From Trichoplax sp. H2 (taxonomy: Eukaryota; Placozoa; Uniplacotomia; Trichoplacea), in NCBI GenBank assembly GCA_003344405.1, contig NOWV01000188.1, forward strand, positions 1 through 64,000: a stretch of DNA of 64,000 nucleotides, written 5' to 3'. Under the pieces are notes generated by a model. That model searched no databases, was not told the DNA's origin, and saw only the letters and a list, made by a program, of their open reading frames with translations. Shown in pieces: positions 1 through 12,171 of this stretch. The stretch's first letter is position 1, and each line of letters begins with the position of its first letter. The position numbers and the translations under genes were made by a program.

Positions 1-937
1 TCCTGTAAATTAATTCAGTAAAGCGAAAATAGTTTGCTTGTATACGGTTCATTAAAGTTCAAGTTATTACGACTTGATACGGACGCAGGGAATTGCAAGC
101 TCTAAAAGAAAAATTTAGTCAGTTATGCATGTACATTAAATTGACATTGATTAGTTTGAATTGCTTGAACAGTTGTGCTAGACCTAAAAATGACGAAAGT
201 GAAACTACTGAACATTTAGTGTACAACCTCTCTTTGGTACTTAGCGCTAGGGTACAGTACTGTACTGTACTTTTACGTACTGTACAGTACAGTACACGAG
301 CAGTTTTTGCCTTTTGGAAAATGCACAGTACACAGTACTGTAGATACTTACAGTACTGTACAGTACAGTACAGCACAGGGTACAGTGCAGTACTGTACAG
401 TGCGTAGCAGACAGACAGAGGATAGTACTGTACTACACTATAGCGTGGGCACTGTACACTGTACACTCAGTGTACAGTACAATACGGTTGTGCATTACAT
501 GTCTTGTCCAACGATCATTTCACTGTTTCAAAACCCCGGAGTTTTTATTAAACTCAAGATTCTTTTGCCATATTTTTCGTCGATAGGATTGAGATATGGT
601 GTTTCAAACTACAGTATAGTGCACCATGATGTGGTCATGACTGAGCAACTTTATCATAGTGTGGGAAAATTGGGCGTTTTCGTTATGCAAATTCTATTAA
701 TAGAGCATACTGACAATACAGTACAGTGTGCTGTACGTACAGTGTACAGTATAGTAAACGGAATGGAGAAAGGGTATCACCCGCTCATATCGCAAATGAC
801 CTGCTACGAAATGCGGTATCGTACGTAGATTTCATAGCAACTGATGAGTGCAAAGTACAATTACAAGAATATAAAATACAACATACGTACGCTAATGGCG
901 TATACAGTACGGTATAACATAGACAGTATGCCAACGA

Positions 938-968
938 AATTAAATAAATAAATAAATAAATAAATAAA
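938..968. repeat. AAAT/TAAA microsatellite
   Basis: A run of about seven tetranucleotide TAAA units, a simple-sequence repeat with no sign of function. Confidence 0.9.
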
Positions 969-3559
969 GACTAGTCGCTGTTAAGACCATAGTATGCTGT
1001 ATATTGCTGTAGAATCCAGTACTATACGGTAGTGTTAAGTTTGTAGGTTTGAATTTTGTTTATGGTGAGTACAGTACAGTACTGTACAGTATGTGACATC
1101 TGTTCTACAGTTCTGCTCAAACTGTGTTATGTGCTGGTTGCATAGCCATTGTCATTATACTGTACTGTACACAGTACAGTCGCACGTACGTACGTACAGT
1201 ACAGTACTGTACAGTGCACTTTTGAATTAATTATTTTTATTATTATAAAAATCTTTCAAATTTAATTTTTATTATTTTTATTGCCTGAATGATACTACGG
1301 TACTACTAACTATAAAACGAAAACGTTCAATGTCCACCGGAACTTTTTTCTGACCTCTAGTCATCGCGTTAAGAAAAAAACATAGAAGACATAGTACTGT
1401 ACACTGTACAGTACAATTGCATCCTTCTTTTGAAATATCAGCTCATTGTACAGTACTGTACCGTACAGTAGAGGAAAGCTCTTTTTTTTTTTTTAATTAA
1501 CTTTCATGGTTCCTAGTTTTATGGTGTTTATGCATTATGTAAACAGTGCAGTACTGTTCTCTTTTCTGTGTACTGTACATTCATAGTACATTTGACCTCT
1601 ATGATAGAGACATTGATAGTCAGCAGTAGCGTTTAATATTTGTAGTACAGTACAGTAGAAGCTTAGTACGATACGGTACTGTATGTTTATTGTTTACTTT
1701 ACAGTACTGTACCATGCGTTTGGCTTTTTGACATACTGTCCAGTTTTGGAACGATCGAAGGACGCAGACTGAAAAATCGATCGAAATTTTACCAAGATGA
1801 AAACGAATAGCAGTGGATATTGTTAATGGGACGTACAGTACAGCATCATATTCGACTGTTCATAATACAGTATTATCTATCCGTATATTGTCTGTTTCTA
1901 TAGAACAGCAAAGCTGACTAGATACAATGGAGAAAAGGACGATAGAATAAAATTTGTGCTGTGCGTCCACTCCGTACAATATCTTTGTCACTTGTTATTA
2001 TTATTATTTTTTTTTTTAAATAACCTTCTCGGGATGGATGGACTTGACTCTTGAACAAGAAAAATATTGATGAATCACAGTAATTAAGGCGTAGAGTAAA
2101 GCATCCTGTAGAGAGTACAGTATGATACACTGAGTGTGTGACGGAAACAGTCAATGCAGTAGAAATAAAAGTCCTGACGTCTTGACGTCTTCACCACCTT
2201 CAACGGCCTTCTAATGATATGTTCTGTTTTCTATAATTAATTATTTTTTATTTTATTTTATTTTAACTGACGTACAAGATTTGATTTGCAAGTCAAATAA
2301 GTTAACCGCCCGCCCTCTTTCAACTTTATGCTTTACATGACTGTTGATACGGACTTTCGATGTCTAGTACCAAGTCCAACGGCAAAAATTGAAAGAAAAA
2401 GTACCACCATTGTCGCTTAGTTACTACCAATTAGATTTTAACCCTCCCACATCTTTACTAACACGTCAGTCTTATCGCAGTAATTGTTTGTCTATCTCTG
2501 TACACAATACTGGTTCAAAGGTAAAGAGAGAAAGGAAAAGAGGAAAGACGTGTACAGTGAATTATTGTACTGGAAGGACAAAAAAAAAAAAAAATCCCGC
2601 GGGCTCATTATTATCTTTATTACCATTCAATCGCATGTACAAATCGAGGCCTCCCCACCCTCTTTCAAAAGTAAAATAAAGAAACCTGCAACAGGTTGAT
2701 AAATCTGAGTTATACTGTACCTGTGCTAGTTGTAAGTTTAGATCGCTACTCGAGATATTTTTCAAGACGTCAGTAAAAGCTTCAACTAATATACGTTTGT
2801 AAACTGTGCCGAACGAAAGATTGTGAAGAGAACGTTCTTCAAGCGGAATTATGACATACGGTTAGAATGACATTGTAACTATCGTATCCCCTAACATGCT
2901 TAATAATGATGATTATATTAGCGATGTAAGTTAGCGGACGTATATTTTACTTTTTCTTGATGCTGTCCCTGTACAGTGTACAGTGTGTTGTAAAATGGTA
3001 ATAGAATTTTTTGCTACTAACACGGATGCAGTTTTTATGATTTTTGAATTTATCAACACCGAAAATATTCTCCTTAAATATCATATCATGATGATCAACA
3101 AGTTGTGTTTTCGCTGTTTGGGCAAGATATCGCCGTCCAACTCGACCTCCGACACTGTACAGTAATCCATCAACGGCGAGTCTTAATTGCACGATATATC
3201 ATCTTGGGCATGCGATAATACACGAATAAAAATAGTAATTGTAATGAATCGTTCAGTAGTGATTGAGATACGTTCGTCAATGTACTGTATTGTACGGTAT
3301 AGTTCTATAAACTGTAAATCGTGTCTTGTTTCACTTTTTGAACCTTTTGAACCAACTCAAACATGTTGGCAATCCCCTTGTATCGCCTTTCGCTGCATCC
3401 TTTTCATAATCGTGATTGAGTATTTACTACTTTTTAGTTAACTTTACAACAGTACTATAACATTAACTAACTATGCCAATCGTATTTCACTTGGTTGTTG
3501 GACTCATTACAGCTTTATTTTTGGCCCACGTACCGTACCTATGGTATCATGCACACTCG

Positions 3560-3582
3560 GGGACTTGTAAATGACAAGTCCC
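3560..3582. repeat. Perfect 9-bp hairpin
   Basis: GGGACTTGT at 3560-3568 is the exact reverse complement of ACAAGTCCC at 3574-3582, with a five-base loop. A T run follows at about 3593-3602. No gene is recognisable on either side, so the role is unknown. Confidence 0.6.
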
Positions 3583-4520
3583 TGATAACGGCCTTTTTTT
3601 TTCATCGTCAATTCTGCATGAAATTTTGATTATTACGGTCAAAATTAAAAAAATTTTTTTTGGACGAAAATTATCCTAGACATTGGTCTTCACGATATTT
3701 AACAATCTATTAAGATTAAAACCACTTGGATAGTAGTTTACAATGTCATGTCATGAAAGGTGAAAATTATTTTCATTTCTCTTGATGTTGCTTGTAGCAT
3801 TGCTAAAGGTATAATGGGTTTGTATAGTGATGGGAAAAAGCGATGTCATACTAGTGGAGTCGCCAAGAGAATTTAAAGTGAAGTAAATTATAAATAGAAA
3901 TAGTAAGGTGATCCTTTCCGTGTCATCTGCCAACTGATTACAGTCTTCTAGTAATGTCGGAAAGTTCCAAGCTGTTATTTATTCATGTTACCATTAATAC
4001 TGCATTTGAGTTGCAATGGAAGACATCACTTGTAGTGATTGGAATTACTGTCGATTTTAAACATAACCTATCGGTTTGTATGAAAGCTACAGTAATGAAT
4101 TGAACACATTAAACAAGTTGACAATAATAGTGATACTATAGCTTCATTTTGAAAGTGATAAAAAATTTAGAAAATCGAATTAAAAACTTGTGTTGTTTTA
4201 TGCACTGCATACGCATCATTAAGTTCGTAACCTATTGAACAATTTTTGTTTTTTCATTTTCCTTTTTCTTTCTGTTTTTAATGATGTACAGTACTGTATT
4301 GTACGGTATGCTACAGAGTACTGTACGGAACATGCTGTTCATACTCGAGGTAGTCCACTTCAGTAGTGTATAACACATGCCACAGTATCGTACCGTACGC
4401 GCATGATCAATCCAATTCTTGCCAACAGCGTGAGCTACAGTATTGTATCTACAGTAAAGTACACTGTAAACTGTACATTGTACTGTACACTACAGCGCGG
4501 TATAGTGAAAGCAGTGCAGT

Positions 4521-4544
4521 GTACTGTACTGTACTGTACTGTAC
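4521..4544. repeat. (GTACT)n pentanucleotide run
   Basis: Four GTACT units plus a final GTAC. This is the longest regular run of the palindromic vocabulary and shows that the surrounding tracts behave like an expanding simple repeat. Confidence 0.9.
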
Positions 4545-4611
4545 GTTCAACTGCGATGCTTGCATGGATCTGACTGGTTTGGTTTTTTTTCTGTACCATA
4601 CAAAACACTAC

Positions 4612-4795
4612 AAATTTTCCGGATTCGCCAAAAATGTCTCGTCTACTAGGTTACTGTAGTACAGTACTGAAACAAATTTTCCGGATTCACCAAAAATGTT
4701 TCGTCTACTACGTTACTGTAGTACAGTACTGAAACAAATTTCCGGATTCACCAAAAATGTCTCGTCTACTGTACAGTACTACGTGACTGTAGCAC
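4612..4795. repeat. Three-copy tandem repeat, ~62 bp unit
   Basis: Three consecutive units carry the core ACAAATTTTCCGGATTC, then a CCAAAAATG segment, CTCGTCTACT and an embedded GTACAGTACTG tract. The GGATTC landmarks sit about 61-62 bp apart, near 4621, 4683 and 4744. Copies differ by a few substitutions and by a rearranged palindrome in the third. Confidence 0.85.
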
Positions 4796-5689
4796 AATGG
4801 CTATCAGTACTCTAACTGCATTATACTGTACTTACTGTACTGTACTGTAAGACCTTTCTTTTAGCCGTGTAATTACTGTACAGTACTGCAGTTTTGGATA
4901 GTACTGTGGACAGCACCTTTCGTATCATAACATCTTGTCACTTTCGGGCAATATTTTTTCTTTAGAATTACAGTACAGTAAAGCTATCTTAGAAATGATA
5001 TATTACGTTGATATGCTATGGAATGGAACAACTTTCAACTTCATCAGTATTTACTTATTAACATCACTGGTTGATTCTTTTCAAAGTGACAAAATACTTG
5101 GGACACACACAGTACTGCACCATACAATATTATTATTTTCTACTGTATTTTTTATTGAGCAAAGTGCACAGTACAACGTATCCCAGACTACAGTACTACG
5201 TACCGTAGTGTGTGTACTGTACTGGAGATACTGCAAAACAGGAATGCGATAGAGCTCGAATGGTGTTCTGCTATGCTGAACCAATTTGGCATTTTCGAGT
5301 AACCGCGACGCCTTCTTGATTAACTTAACAGTATGCATCATCAGTTCGCTGCATTTATAATAGCACAGTAATTTCCCCGCGGAGAATGTGCTACCTCGAT
5401 TAAGGTTGAAATTGTTGCTTCACCCCATGTACATAAAAGTAGCTTCGTTTATGAATGACTCGAGTAAATACAATACAGTACATGAGAAATAATAGGATTT
5501 CATAGCTATTACTGTACAGTACTTGACTTATCGACATTATTTGCTTTTACAGATTCCACTTTAACAAGCGACGAGGAAGGGATTCAACCTGATCAGTGCA
5601 AAACGCCCAATAGCGTTAATGGCGAAAATCGTCGTCAACAGGCATACGATCATGCTGGTAGTAATAGTGCTAATCGACCTAGCGGTAAA

Positions 5690-6091
5690 ATGCGCTTGCG
5701 ACCATGGTTAGAAGAAAAAATTACCGCACAAGCTATTCCAGGATTATGCTGGATGGATAAAGAGAACAAAATATTTCGTATACCTTGGAAGCACGCTGCT
5801 AGACAAGGTTGGAGTGTCGATGAGGATGCTTCACTTTTTCGTGCTTGGGCTATCCATACGGGCAAATTCTCTCCTGATCGTGACGAACCGAAACCGAAAG
5901 TATGGAAAGCGAATTTTCGCTGCGCGCTCAATTCTCTCCATGATGTCGAACAAATCACCGAAGATAGCATAACTAAAGGAAATGATGCCGTCAAAGTCTA
6001 TCGATTTTTAGATGGAGGCAAAAGGAAAGGAGGTACGAAAAACGCTATAGTATTACACGCCGACATGATACCACGAAATGGACTTATTTAG
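5690..6091 (+). CDS. IRF-type DNA-binding domain exon
   Basis: The encoded residues match the tryptophan-pentad winged-helix domain of interferon regulatory factors. The start [11 protein letters not shown] is typical, spaced tryptophans follow (GLCWMD, RIPWKH, QGWSV, RAWAIH), and the recognition helix [11 protein letters not shown] contains the Arg-Cys-Asn-Ser residues that read GAAA elements. The domain closes with [10 protein letters not shown]. The frame is open upstream to an acceptor AG at 5551-5552, so a 5' exon exists; I chose M5690 because it sits where family proteins start. Read to the stop the product is only 133 residues, with no IRF-association domain, which is unusual. Donor-like sites at 6033 (GTACGA) and 6050 (GTATTA) could splice the domain onto the exons beginning at 6754; only the 6050 site keeps frame. 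Role inferred: nuclear transcription factor. Confidence 0.85.
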   Translation: MRLRPWLEEKITAQAIPGLCWMDKENKIFRIPWKHAARQGWSVDEDASLFRAWAIHTGKFSPDRDEPKPKVWKANFRCALNSLHDVEQITEDSITKGNDAVKVYRFLDGGKRKGGTKNAIVLHADMIPRNGLI

Positions 6092-6753
6092 CAACGATAA
6101 TTATGGCAATATAAAAGCTACCGGTAGTCGAGTACACCATACATTACCAAAAATCACATAGTGGTTCCATACATGTTTGCAAACAATTTCCAGTAGATTA
6201 CTAAGATACTACGTCTTTCCCGTTGCTATTGATGTGTTATATTGACAAGCCTTAATGATGGTAAATGATAATTAGTTTAACCTTGCACTTGCCTAATTTT
6301 TCATTTTTGGGGCCAATTTTACTATAGATCTTAGTGATCCGATTTATAAGAATGTTCTGAAAAAGCTACGCTGTGAAGAGGTTGGTTCTTTATTAAATCA
6401 CCTAGCCTTGCTTTCATGCCATGTTGATGTTTATAAATATTTGTTATCATTATTAGATTTAGCGAAACATGAAAATAGGATAGAATTATCTTGCAGTACT
6501 TAAATATTGAATATCGATATTGAATGTTGTGCATTTTTGCACTACATCGATCAAAACGATATCAATTACTGAAAAGTTTTACAATATCTCATTAGCAAAT
6601 TATACAGTCGAAAATGTTATGAAGATTTCCTACACATCTCTACACATGAAGCACTTGCGTCATTCAAATGTTTTACCATAGGTTTATACTACTAATACTG
6701 AATATATATCTATATTTTTTTTTGCATATAAATGTATCAATCAAATTTTAAAG

Positions 6754-9700
6754 GCGTCCGTTATGGGTGGTCAGGATTTATCTATCATGAAAGGTACATA
6801 TGTAAATCTATGTAGCAGATCTTATCTTATTGTATTCGAAAAAGATTCACTCGACAGTCTACGGTCGTTCCTATTAGACTTAAAACTACTTATGTATGCA
6901 GTTAGTAGCGATCAACATAGCGAAATTCATATGCATATGTTGTCAACAATTGAAAGATTACCTAAGATTTATGCAGTTCTTTGTGAGGACATACGATTAG
7001 TTTCTATATTTGTGATAATATAATGTTATAATATAGATTCGTATCAATAATATGAATTGATATATTTAAGACTATCATCTTATTTTGCATAAAATCTAGT
7101 ATGACCTTATTCTCTGATTTATTTCTAGACGGTGGATTTGATATGAGTGCATCTAACGACTTAACAACATGCAAACTTGATGAATCGTAAGTAAAAATTT
7201 GAGTGCATATATATTTCGTAACGTCATTTCACAAGTCTGACTAGGTGTACAAGTTAATATACAGATTGTGAAGATATTTTTTATAAGTAATCATATCGTT
7301 ACCAAGTATTTCTAAACATATGGGCAATGCTATCTTAGCTTGACTATATATATTACATGGTATAGTGCTGTAGTACTATGATGTAAAATATTTTCGTAAC
7401 GCAGCGATTTTTATTTCAATACTTCAATTTATTATCTTTTAATAATTCATATTTTATGATCTCGTACAGACAGTTGAAAATTAATGTGTACTTTCAAAAA
7501 TTTTTTTGAATTTTAGAATAACTATTGACAGTAAAGGGGGTTGCTTCTTTTTTGAAGATAACGGCGTATGTATTCGAGTTAGTCAAAATGCCATACCAGA
7601 TCGTATTACTGTTTCTTGTAAAGTAGTAGTGGATACCTTTTACCAACGACAAGATGACGAGACCGTTCTTGGCAATATATTAAGTTTTGGTTTGCCTATG
7701 ACACGATTTGCTGAGGCAGTAACTCTTTGCTTACCACATCAAGGCTTTATAAACCACGAAAAGCAGGAGATCATTATCAAATATTCATCAGAAGCTGACA
7801 AGAAATGGCATGAATGTGAACTAGTTGATGTGTCGGAGCTAGCAAGGAGAACCCTTCCAGTTAATAAGCAGCAATTGTTCACATCTTACGCTGGCTGCAA
7901 GACGACATCTCTTACTTCATTTGTAGTTATTTCTAGGACGCGTATTAGTCGAGCTTCTTTTTCCTCTGCTGGTGGCCGTTTATCTTCTCATTATTCAAAA
8001 GATGTTTACGTCCAAGTCCCTGAAAAAACTTTCTCATCTGTGACTGAATTAATGTTACAAGTACGAAAGTATTGATCAATTAAAGTAACGGTTAAGATAT
8101 TCAAAAATTATTGGTAGACAACTTTTAAAAACTTAATTCTACTGTGTCAGTATTAGCATCTAAGCTTTGTCAAAGCATAGAGTTTTAAAATTTTTCATCC
8201 TTTGATAGGTTTCGCCAATCGAAAACGATGTAGCCAACGTTTGGGTTAGTCAAGAATCAAGAATTAGCCCTTTTGTTACTCTTAAATGTAATAAGAGCTC
8301 ACTAACTGGTCCAGTAACGCTATCTATACCTTTTACCACTGAGTGTTTAAATGATACTGCATTCGCTGCGTCTGCATTGATTTGCTTATCCTTGCAGCAG
8401 TCACCAACGGCAGTTGGTAAAGATAGTGATAAAGCTCGTGACAAAGATCGGAGTACTGATAGCATTGATTTGAATGACTCAAGCCGTACTCCTATTACCA
8501 AAAAGTCAACTAGTGGAGAGACTGAAAGCAAAGGAAACTTAAAAATTTTCTGCAAGAAATTAAAGGAAAGTGACTGGCAAGAAATTACTGACGAGGTTAA
8601 ACCCAGTATGAAACTCCTTAGTGATAGCATATCGTTCGAAACAAGAAAGCAAGCAACGTATGTACCTATATAGTAGTTGTAAAGGGAATAACTACGGCTT
8701 TTATTGTAATGAGATTATTTGCTTCATTTAAGTTATTGCACATGTAATATACGTGTTTATTCTTATTTTTAGGTATTTAATTGCTTTTACGAAAAACTCG
8801 AAAGATTTAACTTACAATTCTGTAAAGGCAATGTTTAATCGTGTTTGTATACCTTTGGTTCGCATGAGTGTTTTATACAGAGAAATGAACAATAGCTATC
8901 AAATCTTTGTTTTATGCTCATCGGATTCAGTCATTAGAGAAGTTACGCAAGATTTTGAAAAAAAGATGAGTGCGAAATGTATATATAATAGCAATTTACT
9001 TAAAATGGCTTACGGGGAACCATGTAAGATCAGTTTTCGTGGCAATTTGAAGCCTGCAACGGGCAATAAAAATGATGATTTCAAGCTAGTTTATAGGCCC
9101 AATCAATTACAAATAAAACAATTTGGTTTAGCCTGTCTGGATGTGTCTCATCCATTGAATGGTTCAATAGCGTTTGAATCATATTCAAATCAAACATTAA
9201 GAACATTATGGTCATGCGAAATTTCGTTTAATAGTACGGTGCCATCGGCTACTAAGGTACAAAGATTTAGCACATACTGCAACATGTACCAGTAGATTTA
9301 TACATATTGTCAAACATTAATATATATTTATTCGTTTTTGCTTATATCAGTGTTATTAAATGAATCATTTTTGCTTGCTTTAGTCATCTGTTACTACTGC
9401 TTCTATTCCAATCATAAGTGGGCCTTCCAAGTCAAGTGCTGAAACAAAATCTGTTTGGCCAGCATTTCCTACTCCTGCATTTAATGTAGATCCTTCGAGA
9501 GTCGATAATCATCCGACATGGCCAATATACGTGCAGCCATATCCTCACCTAACTATCCCTGCATCTACGACTGGTGGATCTGTTACTGCTCCAGCACTTA
9601 ATTTGAACTCCCCTTTAATGCAATCGCAATCTTTGACATTAATTCAACAAAATCATACGGCTTATGGCGTTCATACACCACTTCTATTACCAACTCATAC

Positions 9701-10246
9701 TTACCCACAGTTAAATTATAATCCAACATTAGTAAATATGCCGCAGTCATTATTGCATCATCCTATGCTGCCTTCTATTGCAAACGATTCCTTGCAGTAC
9801 CAATCTCCTTTTGCCGGATTAATGCCATTACCATATGCAGCACTCCAGAGACCAATGTTGAGCATTGGAATGCCATCTCCAGGTATATTGCAAGGAACAG
9901 AATTTTAAATACCATAAAACAGTTATAAGTACATGAATTTAAATTATTCTATAGCAGCTCAATTTATAATATTGTATATATTATATTAGAATTATTTAGT
10001 GAAAAGGTTTGGCCGGAAGTCGCCAAGCGCCTTTCAGGACGTTGGCGAGACCTCGCTACTGGCTTAAATATTAGTGAAAGTCATATTGACCAGGTAGATA
10101 AGAGCTGCTTAAATTCTGAAGACAAAGTTAACAAAATTATTTACATTTGGCGCCAACAAACATCTGGATTACCTGCTGAAAAAGTACAAGATGAATTTCA
10201 GCAAGCAATTAAAAAGTGTGGCTTTCAAATGAGTGAATTGAATTAG
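6754..10246 (+). CDS. ZU5-ZU5-UPA-Death domain protein
   Basis: Seven exons join in phase: 6754-6793, 7129-7186, 7517-8060, 8209-8657, 8773-9256, 9384-9882 and 9990-10246 (TAG), about 777 codons. Exon 3 holds a full ZU5 domain (SKGGCFFFEDNGVCIRVSQ onward). Exon 4 gives a second ZU5 (VWVSQESRISPFVTLKC, GPVTLSIPF) with a lysine/serine-rich insert. Exon 5 matches UPA. Exon 6 is a proline/glutamine-rich linker. Exon 7 is a Death domain (VWPEVAKRLSGRW, then IDQVDK). ZU5-ZU5-UPA-Death is the supramodule of ankyrins and PIDD; UNC5 has a single ZU5. No leucine-rich repeats, ankyrin repeats or membrane segment are seen, and I see no PIDD-style HFS autocleavage triplet. The first exon has an internal ATG at 6763, so it could start a separate gene, or it could be an internal exon fed by the IRF exon upstream. 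Cell-death or immune adaptor role is inferred. Confidence 0.85.
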
Positions 10247-10520
10247 TGCTTAATTATTTACTTATTTGTAAAATAAGATAAGATCCTTTTTAATACTTTA
10301 TTCAACTAACTTACGTATATCTTGCTATCATTACTGTAACACCTTAACAGCGACAGAAGAAAATATTTGGAGTCATGACGTACTTCAGGAAAATTTTAAT
10401 ATTGTTATTTGTATCAAATAGAATTTAGACATTCTGATCTATTATAGCGATACCTCGTAGTTGATAGATTCGCTTAAAGTACTTGTCATTGTGATATTCC
10501 TAGTAATATCGTATTATTGT

Positions 10521-10526
10521 AATAAA
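10521..10526 (+). other. Candidate polyadenylation signal
   Basis: AATAAA lies 275 bp after the Death-domain stop codon and is the first canonical hexamer downstream on this strand. Confidence 0.4.
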
Positions 10527-10929
10527 TATGTAGCTATTATTATGAAATCGTTCATAATAACTTGTATAGGCGTAGCTCGAAATTTTATTCACATGTTTTA
10601 AGTAGTTACTCTATTACTTCCAAGATGAAATTGGAATATGGTTCGAGTTTGGCTCTAGCCATTTTAGAAATGTTATAACTAATTTCGTCTGCTTTTATTT
10701 GTATTATTTGATGTGTATGTCCTGCTTGGTACAAGATCAGGCTTCCTGCGATTGCCAAACATAACTATGTACAGTTAATATATACTGTAGTGGTAGTTAT
10801 ACCAATAATATTTGGATTTTTATGATAAAATGTAACTTCTAATTCTATCTTATTATAGTCGTTTTAACAGTATTATTTTATTCCTGAATGGTGTACGTAA
10901 AAGCGGTTATGAATTCTTCTGTAGTTTGA

Positions 10930-10977
10930 TGGCTGAATGGTCTCAATTCTCAAAATGATAGACTACGGTTCAAATTG
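10930..10977 (+). other. tRNA-like Pol III box pair (decayed)
   Basis: TGGCTGAATGG matches a tRNA A box, and GGTTCAAATTG, 37 bp downstream, matches most of a B box. The spacing is short and no cloverleaf closes, so this is at best a tRNA relic or tRNA-derived SINE head in the intergenic stretch 10527-12171. Otherwise that stretch holds only the hairpin at 11991-12060. Confidence 0.2.
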
Positions 10978-11990
10978 CCAGTTAGTTATTAAACTGATCT
11001 ACCGTAGTAGCTTAAACTAGAATATCCAAATTGTCCAGTCTGGTAGCATTAATATCATATTGTATAATAACTCCATATATGATTATCTATATTATCTTCT
11101 TGTATTACACGTATTACATGCTAGCTTCAGTTAACTTGCAAACAATTATATTGTGCCAGATATGATAAAAAGATTCTCATTCTTCCCAAAGAATAAAACT
11201 TTACTCGTGTATTGCACCTCCTGTTGTTTAATTAAGGCCTATAGTTATTCAGTAGGCATGGATATAGTATGGGATAGGATAAATAAATTTACATTTGTAG
11301 GATGATTTAGAATACACCTCTAAAATTACTTTCATTTATGGTATCTACAGTATTTAGCTAAAGTACCAGTAGTGTAACTATCAATTACAATAAATTCTAG
11401 TATCGCATATAGCACGATTGTGAAGATTACTTGTACAGTAACATTATTAAATCCTTGTAGTCGTACAATCGTATTTAGATATTTCGTTATCGACTGATTA
11501 ATTCATCAAACCTGTAGTTGATTAATTAATTATAAGCAAGATGCATGATCTTAGATTTTATTTTAATAAGGCTTCGACATGCTAATATGTAACTAAATGT
11601 CAGACTACACCAGCCACGCATGTACTCAAGTGTTGAGGTGTACGGTACTTAGAACTTTATATAACATATGATATATACAGTAACAACATCCTATTATCCA
11701 TAACCTCAACCGTAACTTTTATTGGAAGCTAGTTTTATAATAGCATCTCAATCACATAAGTTCTTATTTTACCATCAATTTAAGAATTACATTTTGATGT
11801 GCAAAGAAACAATTTTATTCGCACCCAATTTTCGCAATGCATAGTATAGATTAATTTCTAACTTCGGATGTTCTATTGCTATCAATATGAAAATTCAAGC
11901 GTTATCTTGTTAACAATTTAACATTTCAAAAATATATAAAGCTTATTCTTTGTTGTATTTTATTTATACATTATGCTAGACCCTTTGGCA

Positions 11991-12060
11991 CCGTGAGATG
12001 GTTTGGAATAAGTAAGAAGTGTACGAAACAGATATATAATGCCTTGAAACCGTCTCATGG
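11991..12060. repeat. Inverted repeat between convergent genes
   Basis: Arms at 11991-12004 and 12047-12060 pair over 14 positions with two G-U wobbles around a 42-base loop. It sits about 110 bp beyond the stop codon of the minus-strand gene, probably in its 3' untranslated region, between two converging genes. Confidence 0.45.
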
Positions 12061-12171
12061 CGTAGTATAAAACGATAACTGATGTTCTAAACTAATAAAA
12101 ATAACGTTTATACTATATTGAATTTTGAAGTATGTTGGAAAAGCATAATAAAATGTTATTAGTGAAATTGT

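Larger units (their letters stand above)
230..5530. repeat. Region rich in self-complementary GTAC / CAGTACTG tracts
   Basis: Dozens of short runs built from GTAC, CAGTAC and GTACTG occur here, many of them perfect palindromes because CAGTACTG is its own reverse complement. Dense clusters lie near 250-490, 715-760, 1070-1215, 1390-1470, 1640-1715, 4285-4330, 4435-4545, 4650-4890 and 5170-5220. The last ones fall at 5475 and 5515, just before the first IRF exon. Reading frames through these tracts repeat Tyr, Val, Gln, Ser and Cys on both strands and are not proteins. Apart from the repeats listed separately I see no gene in 1-5552. The 5' end of the IRF transcript may lie here, but I cannot place it. 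Confidence 0.8.

Noticed and set aside
93-917. Overlapping 60-170-codon open frames on both strands
   Set aside because: They run through the GTAC palindromes and read as repeated Tyr/Val/Gln/Ser/Cys on both strands; repeat-driven, not genes.
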